In this document: piece by piece, positions 34,794 to 41,851 of the stretch | Position numbering within the stretch: the first letter of the stretch is position 1 | Layout of the letters: the number at the start of each line of letters is the position of its first letter | Origin: Staphylococcus ureilyticus | GTDB lineage: Bacteria; Bacillota; Bacilli; Staphylococcales; Staphylococcaceae | DNA: 41,851 nt | Assembly (NCBI RefSeq): GCF_002902235.1 | Contig: NZ_PPRL01000120.1 | Location: 1 to 41,851 of the forward strand | Direction of reading: 5' to 3' | The notes under the pieces: model-generated | Database searches by the model: none | What the model saw: the letters and a program-made list of their open reading frames with translations, nothing else | What the model was told of the DNA's origin: nothing | Translations under genes and position numbers: made by a program

Positions 34794-35876
34794 TTATTTA
34801 TACTGTAAAGTATTTATTATTTCGTCATCCAAATTTTTAACTGATTGTAATATTAAGTTTCTTGCAGCATCATAATCACGAAAATCAAATACTGCATTTG
34901 TACTGTGAATATAGCGTGCACAAACACCAATAACTGCAGTTGGAATACCAATGTTTGCTTTGTGAATTTCTCCTCCATCTGTACCGCCTGGAGACATATA
35001 ATATTGATATGGAATTTGAAATTTGTTTGCTAAATCTAATAGAAAATCTCTAAACTTTGGTTTTAGTATCATCGTACCATCTTTTATACGAATCAATGTC
35101 CCTTGACCCAATTCACCGGAAAGATTTTGCTTTCCTTTCATATCATTTGCTGGCGAACAATCTACTACAAAAGCTACATCCGGATCGATTAATTCAGCAG
35201 AGGCTTTTGCACCTCTTAACCCAACCTCTTCTTGAACATTTGCGCCAACATATAAATCAAAATCTAGCTCTACGTCTTTTAATAATTCTAATAATTCTAT
35301 ACCTAATAAACAACCATAACGATTGTCCCACGCTTTACTAGCAAACCTATGCTCTGATAACTGTGTGAACGGTGTGTCTGGAACAATAGTATCACCAATT
35401 TGAATGCCTCGATTGATAACATCTTGTTCACTTTCACAACCAATATCTAATAATAGGTCCTCAATTTTTGGTGCACCTTCGTTACCTGTCCTAAAATGTT
35501 TCGGTATATTCGCTACAACTCCTATGATTTCTTCATTGTTTCTTGTTTTAACTTTTAGTCTTTGACCTTGCCATATATCAGTCGCTACTCCACCTAAATT
35601 CGTGAATTGTAAGAGCCCATTATCTGTGATGTGCGTTATTAAAAAGCCTACTTCGTCCATATGAGCAGCAACCATTATTTTCTTTGAATTTTTAGATTTA
35701 GCTCTCTTAACTCCATAAAAGCCGCCCATTCGATTGTATACAAAGTCATCTACATACGGTGACATTTCAGATTTCAAATATGATTTAACGTCATCTTCAA
35801 ATCCTGGCGCTCCATGTAATTCTGTTAATATTTTCATTCTTGATAATGTTTTACTTTTGTCTATACTCAATGTCAT
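34794..35876 (-). CDS. ytoP: M42-family glutamyl aminopeptidase (YtoP)
   Basis: M42 enzymes are cytoplasmic dimetal aminopeptidases, usually large tetrahedral complexes, which trim peptides from proteolysis. The 360-residue product has the metal-binding motifs VAAHMDEVGFLI (His and Asp), WDNRYGCLLGIELL, ANVQEEVGLRGAKAS (catalytic Glu pair), FVVDCSPAND and the C-terminal SPGGTDGGEIHKANIGIP, with YIHSTNAVF. AAGGAG ends three bases before the ATG at 35876, which is short; a TTG two codons later (35870) is spaced better and may be the real start. It precedes ytpP and is divergent from the small PepSY-like gene. Confidence 0.92.
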   Translation of the reverse strand: MTLSIDKSKTLSRMKILTELHGAPGFEDDVKSYLKSEMSPYVDDFVYNRMGGFYGVKRAKSKNSKKIMVAAHMDEVGFLITHITDNGLLQFTNLGGVATDIWQGQRLKVKTRNNEEIIGVVANIPKHFRTGNEGAPKIEDLLLDIGCESEQDVINRGIQIGDTIVPDTPFTQLSEHRFASKAWDNRYGCLLGIELLELLKDVELDFDLYVGANVQEEVGLRGAKASAELIDPDVAFVVDCSPANDMKGKQNLSGELGQGTLIRIKDGTMILKPKFRDFLLDLANKFQIPYQYYMSPGGTDGGEIHKANIGIPTAVIGVCARYIHSTNAVFDFRDYDAARNLILQSVKNLDDEIINTLQYK

Positions 35877-35952
35877 TCACTCCTTAATATTTATTATATC
35901 ATCTTCATTATGGTAAACTATAAATATGAATTTATTGGGGGTAGATTGTAAT

Positions 35953-36270
35953 ATGTTGAATAAAAAAAGTTGGTTCTTCATCGGCTTAATTTCAATAACA
36001 ACTATTGTTGGATCAATTTATTTTTATACGCGTCAAAAGCAACTACAAAATCGTAATCCAGAAGCTATTATTACAGATGTAAAAACTTATTTTATGAATG
36101 TTGTAGGTTCTTACATACTAAATGAAACGATAATGTATCAAAATGCTGGCGATCAATTAGAAGTCTTTCAAGGTGGTATCACTACCCTTCATAATGGCAA
36201 ACGCACTTATTATGATTTTTATGCCGACGCTAAAACTGGTGAAGTGATAAACATCATTGAATGTAAATGA
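35953..36270 (+). CDS. Small membrane-anchored PepSY-like protein
   Basis: The product is about 105 residues from ATG 35953, which I prefer over an ATG at 35926 because GGGGGT lies about nine bases ahead of it. One N-terminal hydrophobic segment (residues 6-22, WFFIGLISITTIVGSIYFY) acts as an anchor or uncleaved signal. The outside part (about 35-105) ends with YYDFYADAKTGEVINIIE, which resembles the end of PepSY domains (the ...DAxTGEV turn). PepSY-like proteins often restrain peptidases or sense envelope state, but the role here is unknown. Divergent from ytoP, convergent with ytnP. Confidence 0.75.
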   Translation: MLNKKSWFFIGLISITTIVGSIYFYTRQKQLQNRNPEAIITDVKTYFMNVVGSYILNETIMYQNAGDQLEVFQGGITTLHNGKRTYYDFYADAKTGEVINIIECK

Positions 36271-36275
36271 TAAAC

Positions 36276-36439
36276 GGTTAAAGTTATGAACATACTTGTA
36301 TCATGTAGAAAATATTTATTGACTACACTGAGATGATTACAATGAAAGAAATAAACTATATTACTGCTCAAACTATGAAGACATTGATTGTATTTTTAGT
36401 TAAGATATAGTGCTATTTCAAATGTTCAAAACTTTAACC
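36276..36439. repeat. 164-bp segment bounded by 18-bp inverted repeats
   Basis: GGTTAAAGTTATGAACAT (36276-36293) and the complement of 36422-36439 match at 17 of 18 positions, separated by about 128 bp with no gene. T-rich sequence follows the right arm on the plus strand (TTTTATTTTATT). It lies directly between the convergent PepSY-like and ytnP genes. I see no flanking direct repeat, so a transposed element is unproven. Confidence 0.6.
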
Positions 36440-36446
36440 TTTTATT

Positions 36447-37274
36447 TTATTCTCTTGTAATGTAATGCTCGATTTCAGATGGTTCCTTTTGATTAAATTT
36501 TACAGCAAAGTAATTTACATCATGATAATATAAAAACCAGTAATTTTCTAAAATGAATCTAGGTATCATGCGTTCTTTTTCTCTTATAGACTGCATTGGA
36601 TAATCATCGTAAGCAGTTACCCACAGTGGATTTTTATGTGCGACTGTAGGAAAAATATCCCCCATATGTACTGCTTTTTCTCCTGCATTTTCTACTGTAA
36701 TAATAGAGTGACCGTAACTATGGCCACCAGTATGATACATATTAATCCCTTTGACGATTTCAATTTCTTTTTCAAACAACAATAATTTATCGGTGAAATC
36801 ACCATTATTTTTCTGCCAATAAGTTGATTTACTTCGTATATTTGGGCTAACAAACTCATGCCATTCATCTTGTTGAATAACATGAATCGCATTTTTAAAA
36901 ACTGCATGCCCTTCACTATCAGTTAATCCTGACGCATGGTCAAAGTGTAAATGTGACATTAAAACATAATCAATATCATTCGTTGTCAAATTAAATAATT
37001 TTAAATCTTCTTCTATATTACTTTCATAATGCACACCAAATATTTTACGCTCTTTTTCGGTAAGCTTATGATTACCAATACCAGTATCAATAATAAAGTT
37101 AAATTCTTCCGTTTGTATTAAAATTGGATGTGTAGGTAATGGAATCCGATTTTCCTCACTTTGCTCATATTTTTTAGCCCATAAAACTTTCGGAACCACA
37201 CCAAACATCGCTCCACCATCAATATTTGTAACGCCACCGTTCAGGTAATGTATCTTGAAATTTCCTAATTTCAT
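36447..37274 (-). CDS. ytnP: Metallo-beta-lactamase-fold hydrolase YtnP
   Basis: The 275-residue product has the MBL metal-binding motif SHLHFDHASGL (His108, His110, Asp112, His113), an N-terminal IIDTGIGN, and later zinc-ligand regions HTGGHSYGHSI and VHMGDIFPT. It belongs to the N-acyl-homoserine-lactonase-like branch; B. subtilis YtnP is reported as a lactonase that interferes with Streptomyces signalling, so a lactone or ester hydrolase is a fair guess. GGGG precedes the ATG. It is transcribed alone, downstream of trmB and separated from it by a family B repeat. The substrate cannot be read from the sequence. Confidence 0.85.
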   Translation of the reverse strand: MKLGNFKIHYLNGGVTNIDGGAMFGVVPKVLWAKKYEQSEENRIPLPTHPILIQTEEFNFIIDTGIGNHKLTEKERKIFGVHYESNIEEDLKLFNLTTNDIDYVLMSHLHFDHASGLTDSEGHAVFKNAIHVIQQDEWHEFVSPNIRSKSTYWQKNNGDFTDKLLLFEKEIEIVKGINMYHTGGHSYGHSIITVENAGEKAVHMGDIFPTVAHKNPLWVTAYDDYPMQSIREKERMIPRFILENYWFLYYHDVNYFAVKFNQKEPSEIEHYITRE

Positions 37275-37387
37275 AATCAGTCCCCATTTCTTGATTTAAT
37301 TACTCATTAATTAATATAGTAATATAATACTCAGTACACGTAAAATAACGAAATTTGTTAGTCTTCTGCTACAACAAAATTTCATGG

Positions 37388-37562
37388 TGATTTTGTCATG
37401 TACTGACGCCTAGGGAAATGATATGAACGAGAGACTACAGGCTCGAGTCATATCCCCAGGCAAGCATGTACGAGCAAAATCGTAGCACAGTTATAATAAA
37501 AAGGACTAATCCGTCATTGTTGCGGATTAGTCCTTTGTTTTGAACGTGAGATTTTGGGCTGC
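37388..37562 (-). repeat. Dispersed composite repeat, family B copy 3
   Basis: It has the same orientation as copy 2. The palindromic block runs from GATATGAACGAGAG to CTCGAGTCATATC (37419-37452), followed by CAGGCAAGCATGTAC. A terminator-like hairpin follows whose 14-bp stem (AAAGGACTAATCCG with CGGATTAGTCCTTT, 37499-37536 region) is perfect. It differs from copy 1 by paired changes (GACCAA/TTGGTC there, GACTAA/TTAGTC here). It fills the 302-bp gap between ytnP and trmB and can end the ytmP-trmB transcript. Confidence 0.82.
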
Positions 37563-37576
37563 GTCATTACAAATAT

Positions 37577-38218
37577 TTAATTACTATGGAATTTTGCTTC
37601 CATTCTATAAATTCTTGAACCTCTGTCTGAAAACTTGCGCTCATATTCTGTTTCAATATTATTTTCTTTTTCTTCTTGGTGCAAGTTCAAATTTATTTTT
37701 GTAAAATACATACCAAATTGGGACATACTTTCTAAGCTATAGGCAAATAATCCTCTATTATCTGTTTTAAAATGAATCTCACCATCTGTTTTTAAAACTT
37801 GTTTATACAAAGATAAAAACGTGTGATACGTCAATCTACGCTTAGTATGTCTTCTTTTCGGCCAAGGATCAGAAAAATTTAAATAAATACGTGAAATTTC
37901 ACCATCTTTAAAGTATTCATTTAATTCTATCGCATCGTTACATATCAATTTAATATTCGTTAGATTTTGCTCTCTCACTTTATCTAACACTTTGACCATT
38001 ACATTTTTTTCACGTTCCATAGATATAAAATTAATTTCAGGTCTTTGTGCAGCAAGTGTTGTTATAAATTGTCCCATGCCGGAACCAATTTCAATATAAA
38101 TTGGTTGTTCTTTGTCAAACCACTCACTTATATGTCCTGCATGGCTGCCATCTGTGTCTACAATATCAGGATGCGATTTTAAATAATCTTCTGCCCATGG
38201 CTTGTAACGCATTCTCAT
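37577..38218 (-). CDS. trmB: tRNA (guanine-N7-)-methyltransferase
   Basis: TrmB methylates G46 in the variable loop of many tRNAs with S-adenosylmethionine. The 213-residue product has the family's length and motifs: the SAM-binding [38 protein letters not shown] and the signature [20 protein letters not shown], then [19 protein letters not shown] precedes the ATG ([13 protein letters not shown]). It starts 15 bases after ytmP on the same strand. Confidence 0.97.
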   Translation of the reverse strand: MRMRYKPWAEDYLKSHPDIVDTDGSHAGHISEWFDKEQPIYIEIGSGMGQFITTLAAQRPEINFISMEREKNVMVKVLDKVREQNLTNIKLICNDAIELNEYFKDGEISRIYLNFSDPWPKRRHTKRRLTYHTFLSLYKQVLKTDGEIHFKTDNRGLFAYSLESMSQFGMYFTKINLNLHQEEKENNIETEYERKFSDRGSRIYRMEAKFHSN

Positions 38219-38233
38219 TTTCTTGATAACTCC

Positions 38234-39028
38234 TTATATAAATGCATTGTTATTCATTACTTCGTTTAAGAACTTCAGCCACATATTCATATCTTTATAG
38301 CGTTTTTGTTCTTCATACCACTGAACCATACCAATAGATTGTACAGCAGTATACCATTTCATTCTTTTTTGCAAGTCTATAGAATCTTTCGTACCGTAAT
38401 CATTTAACCACTGAGGCCATTTATTTTCAGGAACGTAATTGTATAGCAGCATGCCTAAATCAATTGCTGGATCTGCAATCATTGCACCTTCCCAATCCAC
38501 TAAAAATAGTTCATCGTGGTCAGACAACAACCAATTATTATGATTGACATCTCCATGGACAACTGTAAAAAATCTAGGGTCAAGACTTGGCATATGATCT
38601 TCTAAATAAGTTAATGCCTTTCGCACCACATGGTGTGTTAACACTTCTCTAGATAATGAGGCGTTTATTTTATTTAACAAAATATCAGGCGTAATAGGAT
38701 ACATTTCCATACGCTTCAACATATTCAAAAGTGTTTTTGAACTATGTATTTTTTTCAATAAATTAGCTACTCGTTGTTCATACATCTCATCAAAAGTTAA
38801 CTCTCTGCCATTTTTCCAATGTTGCGCCGTCACGACTTCCCCAGTCTCTATTCGTTTCGTCCATACGAGCTTAGGTACAATACCTTCAGCAGACAAGGCT
38901 GCAATAAATGGGTTTGAATTTCGTTTTAAAAACAATTTCTGCCCATCTTGTTCAGCCATATATGCTTCTCCAGATGCACCACCTGCTGAATCAAGTGTCC
39001 ACCCTAATTGATAAAACTGCTCCAACAC
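38234..39028 (-). CDS. ytmP: Aminoglycoside-phosphotransferase/choline-kinase-fold protein YtmP
   Basis: The product (about 264 residues) has a kinase-like fold of the APH/choline kinase family. The glycine-rich N-lobe includes DSAGGASGEAYMAEQDGQKLFLKR, the Brenner motif with catalytic Asp is VVHGDVNHNNWLL, and the metal-binding LFLVDWEGAMIADPAIDLG follows. The substrate is unknown, though the family phosphorylates small hydroxylated compounds. The frame is open 27 codons further upstream, but GAGGTG lies just before GTG 39028, followed at once by TTG, so translation most likely starts at one of these two codons. It forms an operon with trmB, as in B. subtilis. Confidence 0.88.
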   Translation of the reverse strand: MLEQFYQLGWTLDSAGGASGEAYMAEQDGQKLFLKRNSNPFIAALSAEGIVPKLVWTKRIETGEVVTAQHWKNGRELTFDEMYEQRVANLLKKIHSSKTLLNMLKRMEMYPITPDILLNKINASLSREVLTHHVVRKALTYLEDHMPSLDPRFFTVVHGDVNHNNWLLSDHDELFLVDWEGAMIADPAIDLGMLLYNYVPENKWPQWLNDYGTKDSIDLQKRMKWYTAVQSIGMVQWYEEQKRYKDMNMWLKFLNEVMNNNAFI

Positions 39029-39158
39029 GTTCACCTCACTTTCAATTAGAAAATGGCTCCAGAAAACAGATTTCGAGAGCCAAATATAATCATTTTCTAA
39101 TACACACACTTTTAAACTTAAAACTCTATATTACTGTCATTATATGATAACGACCATT

Positions 39159-39263
39159 TTGTCCCATAGAATCAAGTTTTTATATTTAAATATGAAATAC
39201 TGTATCGAGATTGATAATAACTTTAACATCATATCATATATCATCTCGTAACAGTATTTTTTT
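39159..39263 (+). ncRNA. Candidate small RNA or orphan terminator unit
   Basis: A possible promoter is TTGTCC (39159-39164), a 16-base spacer and TATATT (39181-39186), pointing to a start near 39193. From 39197 to 39257 the sequence forms a hairpin of about 17 bp. ATACTGT pairs with ACAGTAT, CGAGAT with ATCTCG and GATA with TATC, with a small internal loop and one bulge, and seven T follow. All genes around it are on the minus strand, so this plus-strand terminator has no obvious gene. The rest of the 456-bp gap (39264-39484) is AT-rich, with no further feature I can support. Confidence 0.4.
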
Positions 39264-39484
39264 CGAAAAATTCCTTTAGTTTTTTTAAATGAAATTTCAT
39301 GTCTCAATTTCAAGTCTCATAGAAGATTTTATAATGTTTAAGGATTTATTTCAACCAATAATGAGAAACAAAAAGTCACATTTTACTACAGTATTTTTCT
39401 ATAATTTTTAAATCGGCTCAGTTAGCATTATAACATAATTTAGCTTTGGTAAAAGTTACATTTTATTTCCTTTTATGGAAAATA

Positions 39485-40330
39485 TTAACTATCTGTGTCA
39501 ATGTATCTATTAAATCCTTCTTGTAACGATTTCGTTATTGGTCCAACTTCTCCGTCTCCTACTTGTTCACCATCTAATTTTACGACTGGCATTACTTCAA
39601 TAGATGTACTAGACACAATAATTTCATCTGCATTTCTTAAAAAATCTACAGTAAATGTACCTTCATTAAACGGTATACCTTTTTCTTGAGCAATATCTTT
39701 TATGACCATACGTGTAATACCATTCAATATATAATTATTTACTGGATGTGTATAGATTTCTCCAGCTTTAATAGCATAAACATTGCTTGATGATCCTTCA
39801 GTAACAATATCACCTCTATGTTGAATAGCCTCTTGAGCGTTATATTTAACTGCACGCTCTTTAGCCAACACATTGCCAAGTAAATTCAAACTTTTAATAT
39901 CACATCTTAACCAACGAATATCTTCAGTTGTAATCGCATTAATACCTTCTTCTAATAACTTATAAGGACGATCGTAAGTTTTAGTAATTGCCATCACATT
40001 CGCTTCTACTGATGGCGTAGGAAATGCATGGTCACGAGGGGCTGCTCCACGTGTAACTTGTATATATACGCCACCATTAACGACACCATTCGCTGCTAAT
40101 AATTCTTGGATTAATTCTGTAAGCTCTTCTACATTATATTTCAATTCTAAACCTATTTCTTTAGCACTTCTCAAAAGTCTTTCAAAATGTGGTTTGGCAG
40201 TAAAAATATTATTGTTGTATGTTCTAATATATTCATATATACCGTCACCAAATACATAACCACGATCATTGTATGGTACGCTTGCGTCTTGTTCGTCTAC
40301 TAAATGTTCATTAATAAGTACTTTTGTCAT
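39485..40330 (-). CDS. dat: D-alanine (D-amino acid) aminotransferase
   Basis: Dat interconverts D-alanine and D-glutamate with their keto acids, supplying D-glutamate for peptidoglycan. The 281-residue class IV PLP enzyme has the PLP lysine at Lys146 in [10 protein letters not shown], equivalent to Lys145 in the Bacillus sp. enzyme. Other motifs are [41 protein letters not shown] and [12 protein letters not shown]. Three ATG codons in a row cover the start. I chose 40330 (MTKVLINEH) because GGAGG lies seven bases ahead, while an ATG at 40336 overlaps the pepV stop. The stop/start overlap couples it to pepV. Confidence 0.94.
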   Translation of the reverse strand: MTKVLINEHLVDEQDASVPYNDRGYVFGDGIYEYIRTYNNNIFTAKPHFERLLRSAKEIGLELKYNVEELTELIQELLAANGVVNGGVYIQVTRGAAPRDHAFPTPSVEANVMAITKTYDRPYKLLEEGINAITTEDIRWLRCDIKSLNLLGNVLAKERAVKYNAQEAIQHRGDIVTEGSSSNVYAIKAGEIYTHPVNNYILNGITRMVIKDIAQEKGIPFNEGTFTVDFLRNADEIIVSSTSIEVMPVVKLDGEQVGDGEVGPITKSLQEGFNRYIDTDS

Positions 40331-40332
40331 CA

Positions 40333-41742
40333 TCATTCCTCCACACATAGAGCATATAAAGCTTCTAAATAAATACTAGTTGCATTGAATAATTGTTTTT
40401 TCGTAATATACTCATTTTTTTGATGCATTAAATCTTCTGAATCATTAAACATAGCACCAAATGCGACACCTTTATCTAAATTTCGAGCATAAGTTCCACC
40501 ACCAATTGTGTATGGTTCAGTTTGGTCACCTGTTTGGTTACGATATGTTTTCACTAAAGTTTGTACGAAAGGATCATTTTTATCCACATAGTGAGGTGTT
40601 TGATTTTTACCTAATGCTATAGAAAAACCAAGTTCCTGAATCTCACCTTTAAAACGAGTCATAGCTTCTTCAAATTCAAAACCTTGCGGATATCTTAAAT
40701 TAATACCGAATTGACCACCATTTTGATTATCATATGAAATGATACCTATATTTGTAGTTACATCTCCCATAACATCTGTGTGGAATTTCATTCCCATTTT
40801 TTCACCGAAATGAGAATTGAATAAATACTGTTCACTAAATTGAGTGAAATTTTCAGCAGTTTTGTCTAAACCTAATTGGGCTAAGAAATGTAATAAGTAC
40901 AATCCAGCATTCACACCAATAGATGGATCCATACCATGTACAGCTTTACCGTATGCTTTAAGTACTAATACGCCACTATCAACGATACTTTCACCATTTA
41001 AATTATGCTCAGATAAAAATTGTTCGAATTTTTGAATGACGTCAGTCATATTTTCTTTAACCGCAAGTTTACCAATTGCTTCGTCAGGTACCATGTTATA
41101 ACGTTGACCTGATGTAAAAGAAATAAGTTCGTATTCTGGTTCATCTTTATCTTCAGCTTTTTCATTTTGAACCACATCAAAAGTACTAATACCCTTTTCA
41201 CCGTGTATTGCTGGGAATTCAGCATCAGGTGCAAACCCTAAAGTTGGCATTTCTTCAGTTTTAAAATAACGCTCTGTACATTTCCAATCTGACTCTTCAT
41301 CAGTACCTATAATGATATGTATACGCTTTTTCCAATTAACTTTCATATCGTTCAATATTTTCACGGCATAATATGCGGCAATTGTTGGCCCTTTGTCATC
41401 TAGTGTGCCCCTTGCAATAATCTTATCTTCAGTTACAACCGGATCAAAAGGATTAGTATCCCAACCATCACCAGCTGGCACTACATCAACATGACATAAA
41501 ATCCCCATAACATCTTCGCCTTCACCAGCTTCAATACGCCCTGCAATATGTTCAACATCGTGAGTATCAAATCCATCACGTTCAGCAATTTCGTACATAT
41601 AATCTAATGCTTTACGTGGTCCAGGTCCGACTGGATTATCTGAAGAAATTTCATTATCATCTCTCACACTTTCAATAGATAATAAGCCTTTTAAATCATT
41701 TATAATATCTGTTTCGTATTCTTTCACTTTTTCTTTCCACAT
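40333..41742 (-). CDS. pepV: Dipeptidase PepV-like (M20 family)
   Basis: A cytoplasmic zinc dipeptidase releasing amino acids from dipeptides; members act on Xaa-His and other dipeptides, including some with D-residues. The 469-residue product has M20 motifs: [14 protein letters not shown] (zinc His84, Asp86), [20 protein letters not shown] (Asp115), [10 protein letters not shown] (general-base Glu and zinc Glu), [15 protein letters not shown], and the final metal ligand near [27 protein letters not shown] precedes the ATG. It overlaps dat at the stop codon, which fits a shared role in D-amino acid and dipeptide metabolism. The 109 bases upstream to the window end hold AT-rich sequence with no clear promoter. 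Confidence 0.93.
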   Translation of the reverse strand: MWKEKVKEYETDIINDLKGLLSIESVRDDNEISSDNPVGPGPRKALDYMYEIAERDGFDTHDVEHIAGRIEAGEGEDVMGILCHVDVVPAGDGWDTNPFDPVVTEDKIIARGTLDDKGPTIAAYYAVKILNDMKVNWKKRIHIIIGTDEESDWKCTERYFKTEEMPTLGFAPDAEFPAIHGEKGISTFDVVQNEKAEDKDEPEYELISFTSGQRYNMVPDEAIGKLAVKENMTDVIQKFEQFLSEHNLNGESIVDSGVLVLKAYGKAVHGMDPSIGVNAGLYLLHFLAQLGLDKTAENFTQFSEQYLFNSHFGEKMGMKFHTDVMGDVTTNIGIISYDNQNGGQFGINLRYPQGFEFEEAMTRFKGEIQELGFSIALGKNQTPHYVDKNDPFVQTLVKTYRNQTGDQTEPYTIGGGTYARNLDKGVAFGAMFNDSEDLMHQKNEYITKKQLFNATSIYLEALYALCVEE

Positions 41743-41851
41743 TTAGCATCAACTTCCTTTTTAATACTTATATATTTAATATTTTACATGAAGTAGTACA
41801 GAAACTACAGCGAGATGTGATTATTATTTTAAAAAATTCACTGTATAATTA

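Noticed and set aside
35057..35341. 94-codon frame opposite ytoP
   Set aside because: It lies wholly inside a well-supported M42 peptidase gene on the other strand and has no ribosome site or recognisable protein sequence.
36276..36439. Insertion sequence remnant
   Set aside because: No transposase fragment or target duplication is visible, so it is reported only as an inverted-repeat segment.

Overview
The window reads as a contiguous chromosomal segment of a low-GC Gram-positive bacterium of the genus Staphylococcus. The evidence is AT-rich coding sequence, strong AGGAGG-type ribosome sites, and a gene order shared with other staphylococci and in large part with the Bacillus subtilis ytoP-ytpPQR-sftA-murC, aroA-ccpA-acuCA-acsA-tyrS-rpsD and ytsP neighbourhoods. 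EzrA and several other proteins look clearly diverged from the S. aureus versions I remember, and a speG-type spermidine acetyltransferase sits at a core position. I therefore favour a coagulase-negative species, but I cannot name it. I see no prophage, insertion sequence, rRNA, tRNA or CRISPR array.

Layout. 0-5.7 kb: ezrA (division), the methionine sulfoxide reductase ytsP/msrC, rpsD with a structured leader, speG, a four-copy 65-bp tandem repeat, a glycerophosphodiesterase and an OsmC-like peroxidase. 5.8-12.7 kb: a serine-synthesis pair (class V aminotransferase plus serA), a HAD phosphatase, the N-acetylglucosamine PTS permease nagE and a PlsC-like acyltransferase. 12.8-16.8 kb: htrA, tyrS behind a tyrosine T-box, and the monofunctional glycosyltransferase sgtA. 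17-25.3 kb: a carbon-control block of fhs, acsA, acuA, acuC, ccpA and the chorismate mutase-DAHP synthase. Good cre boxes lie upstream of fhs, at acsA/acuA and at ccpA itself. 26-34.4 kb: a run on the minus strand (ytpQ, ytpR, sftA, murC, a DUF948 protein, a repeat-bearing membrane-anchored protein) joining peptidoglycan synthesis to chromosome segregation. 34.4-41.7 kb: thioredoxin-like ytpP, M42 peptidase ytoP, a small PepSY-like protein, MBL-fold ytnP, ytmP-trmB, and translationally coupled pepV-dat.

The genes are mostly ordinary core genes. The less explained content is intergenic. There are two dispersed families of hairpin repeats whose stems differ between copies by paired changes, one of them in a tandem array. 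Two short plus-strand units consist of a promoter, a hairpin and a T-run with no reading frame and look like small RNA genes (25639-25743 and 39159-39263). A terminator-like hairpin lies in the nagE leader, a 164-bp element is bounded by 18-bp inverted repeats, and repeated AAACGT half-sites lie upstream of the DAHP synthase gene. All functional calls come from reading motifs and recalled family knowledge; no database search was run.
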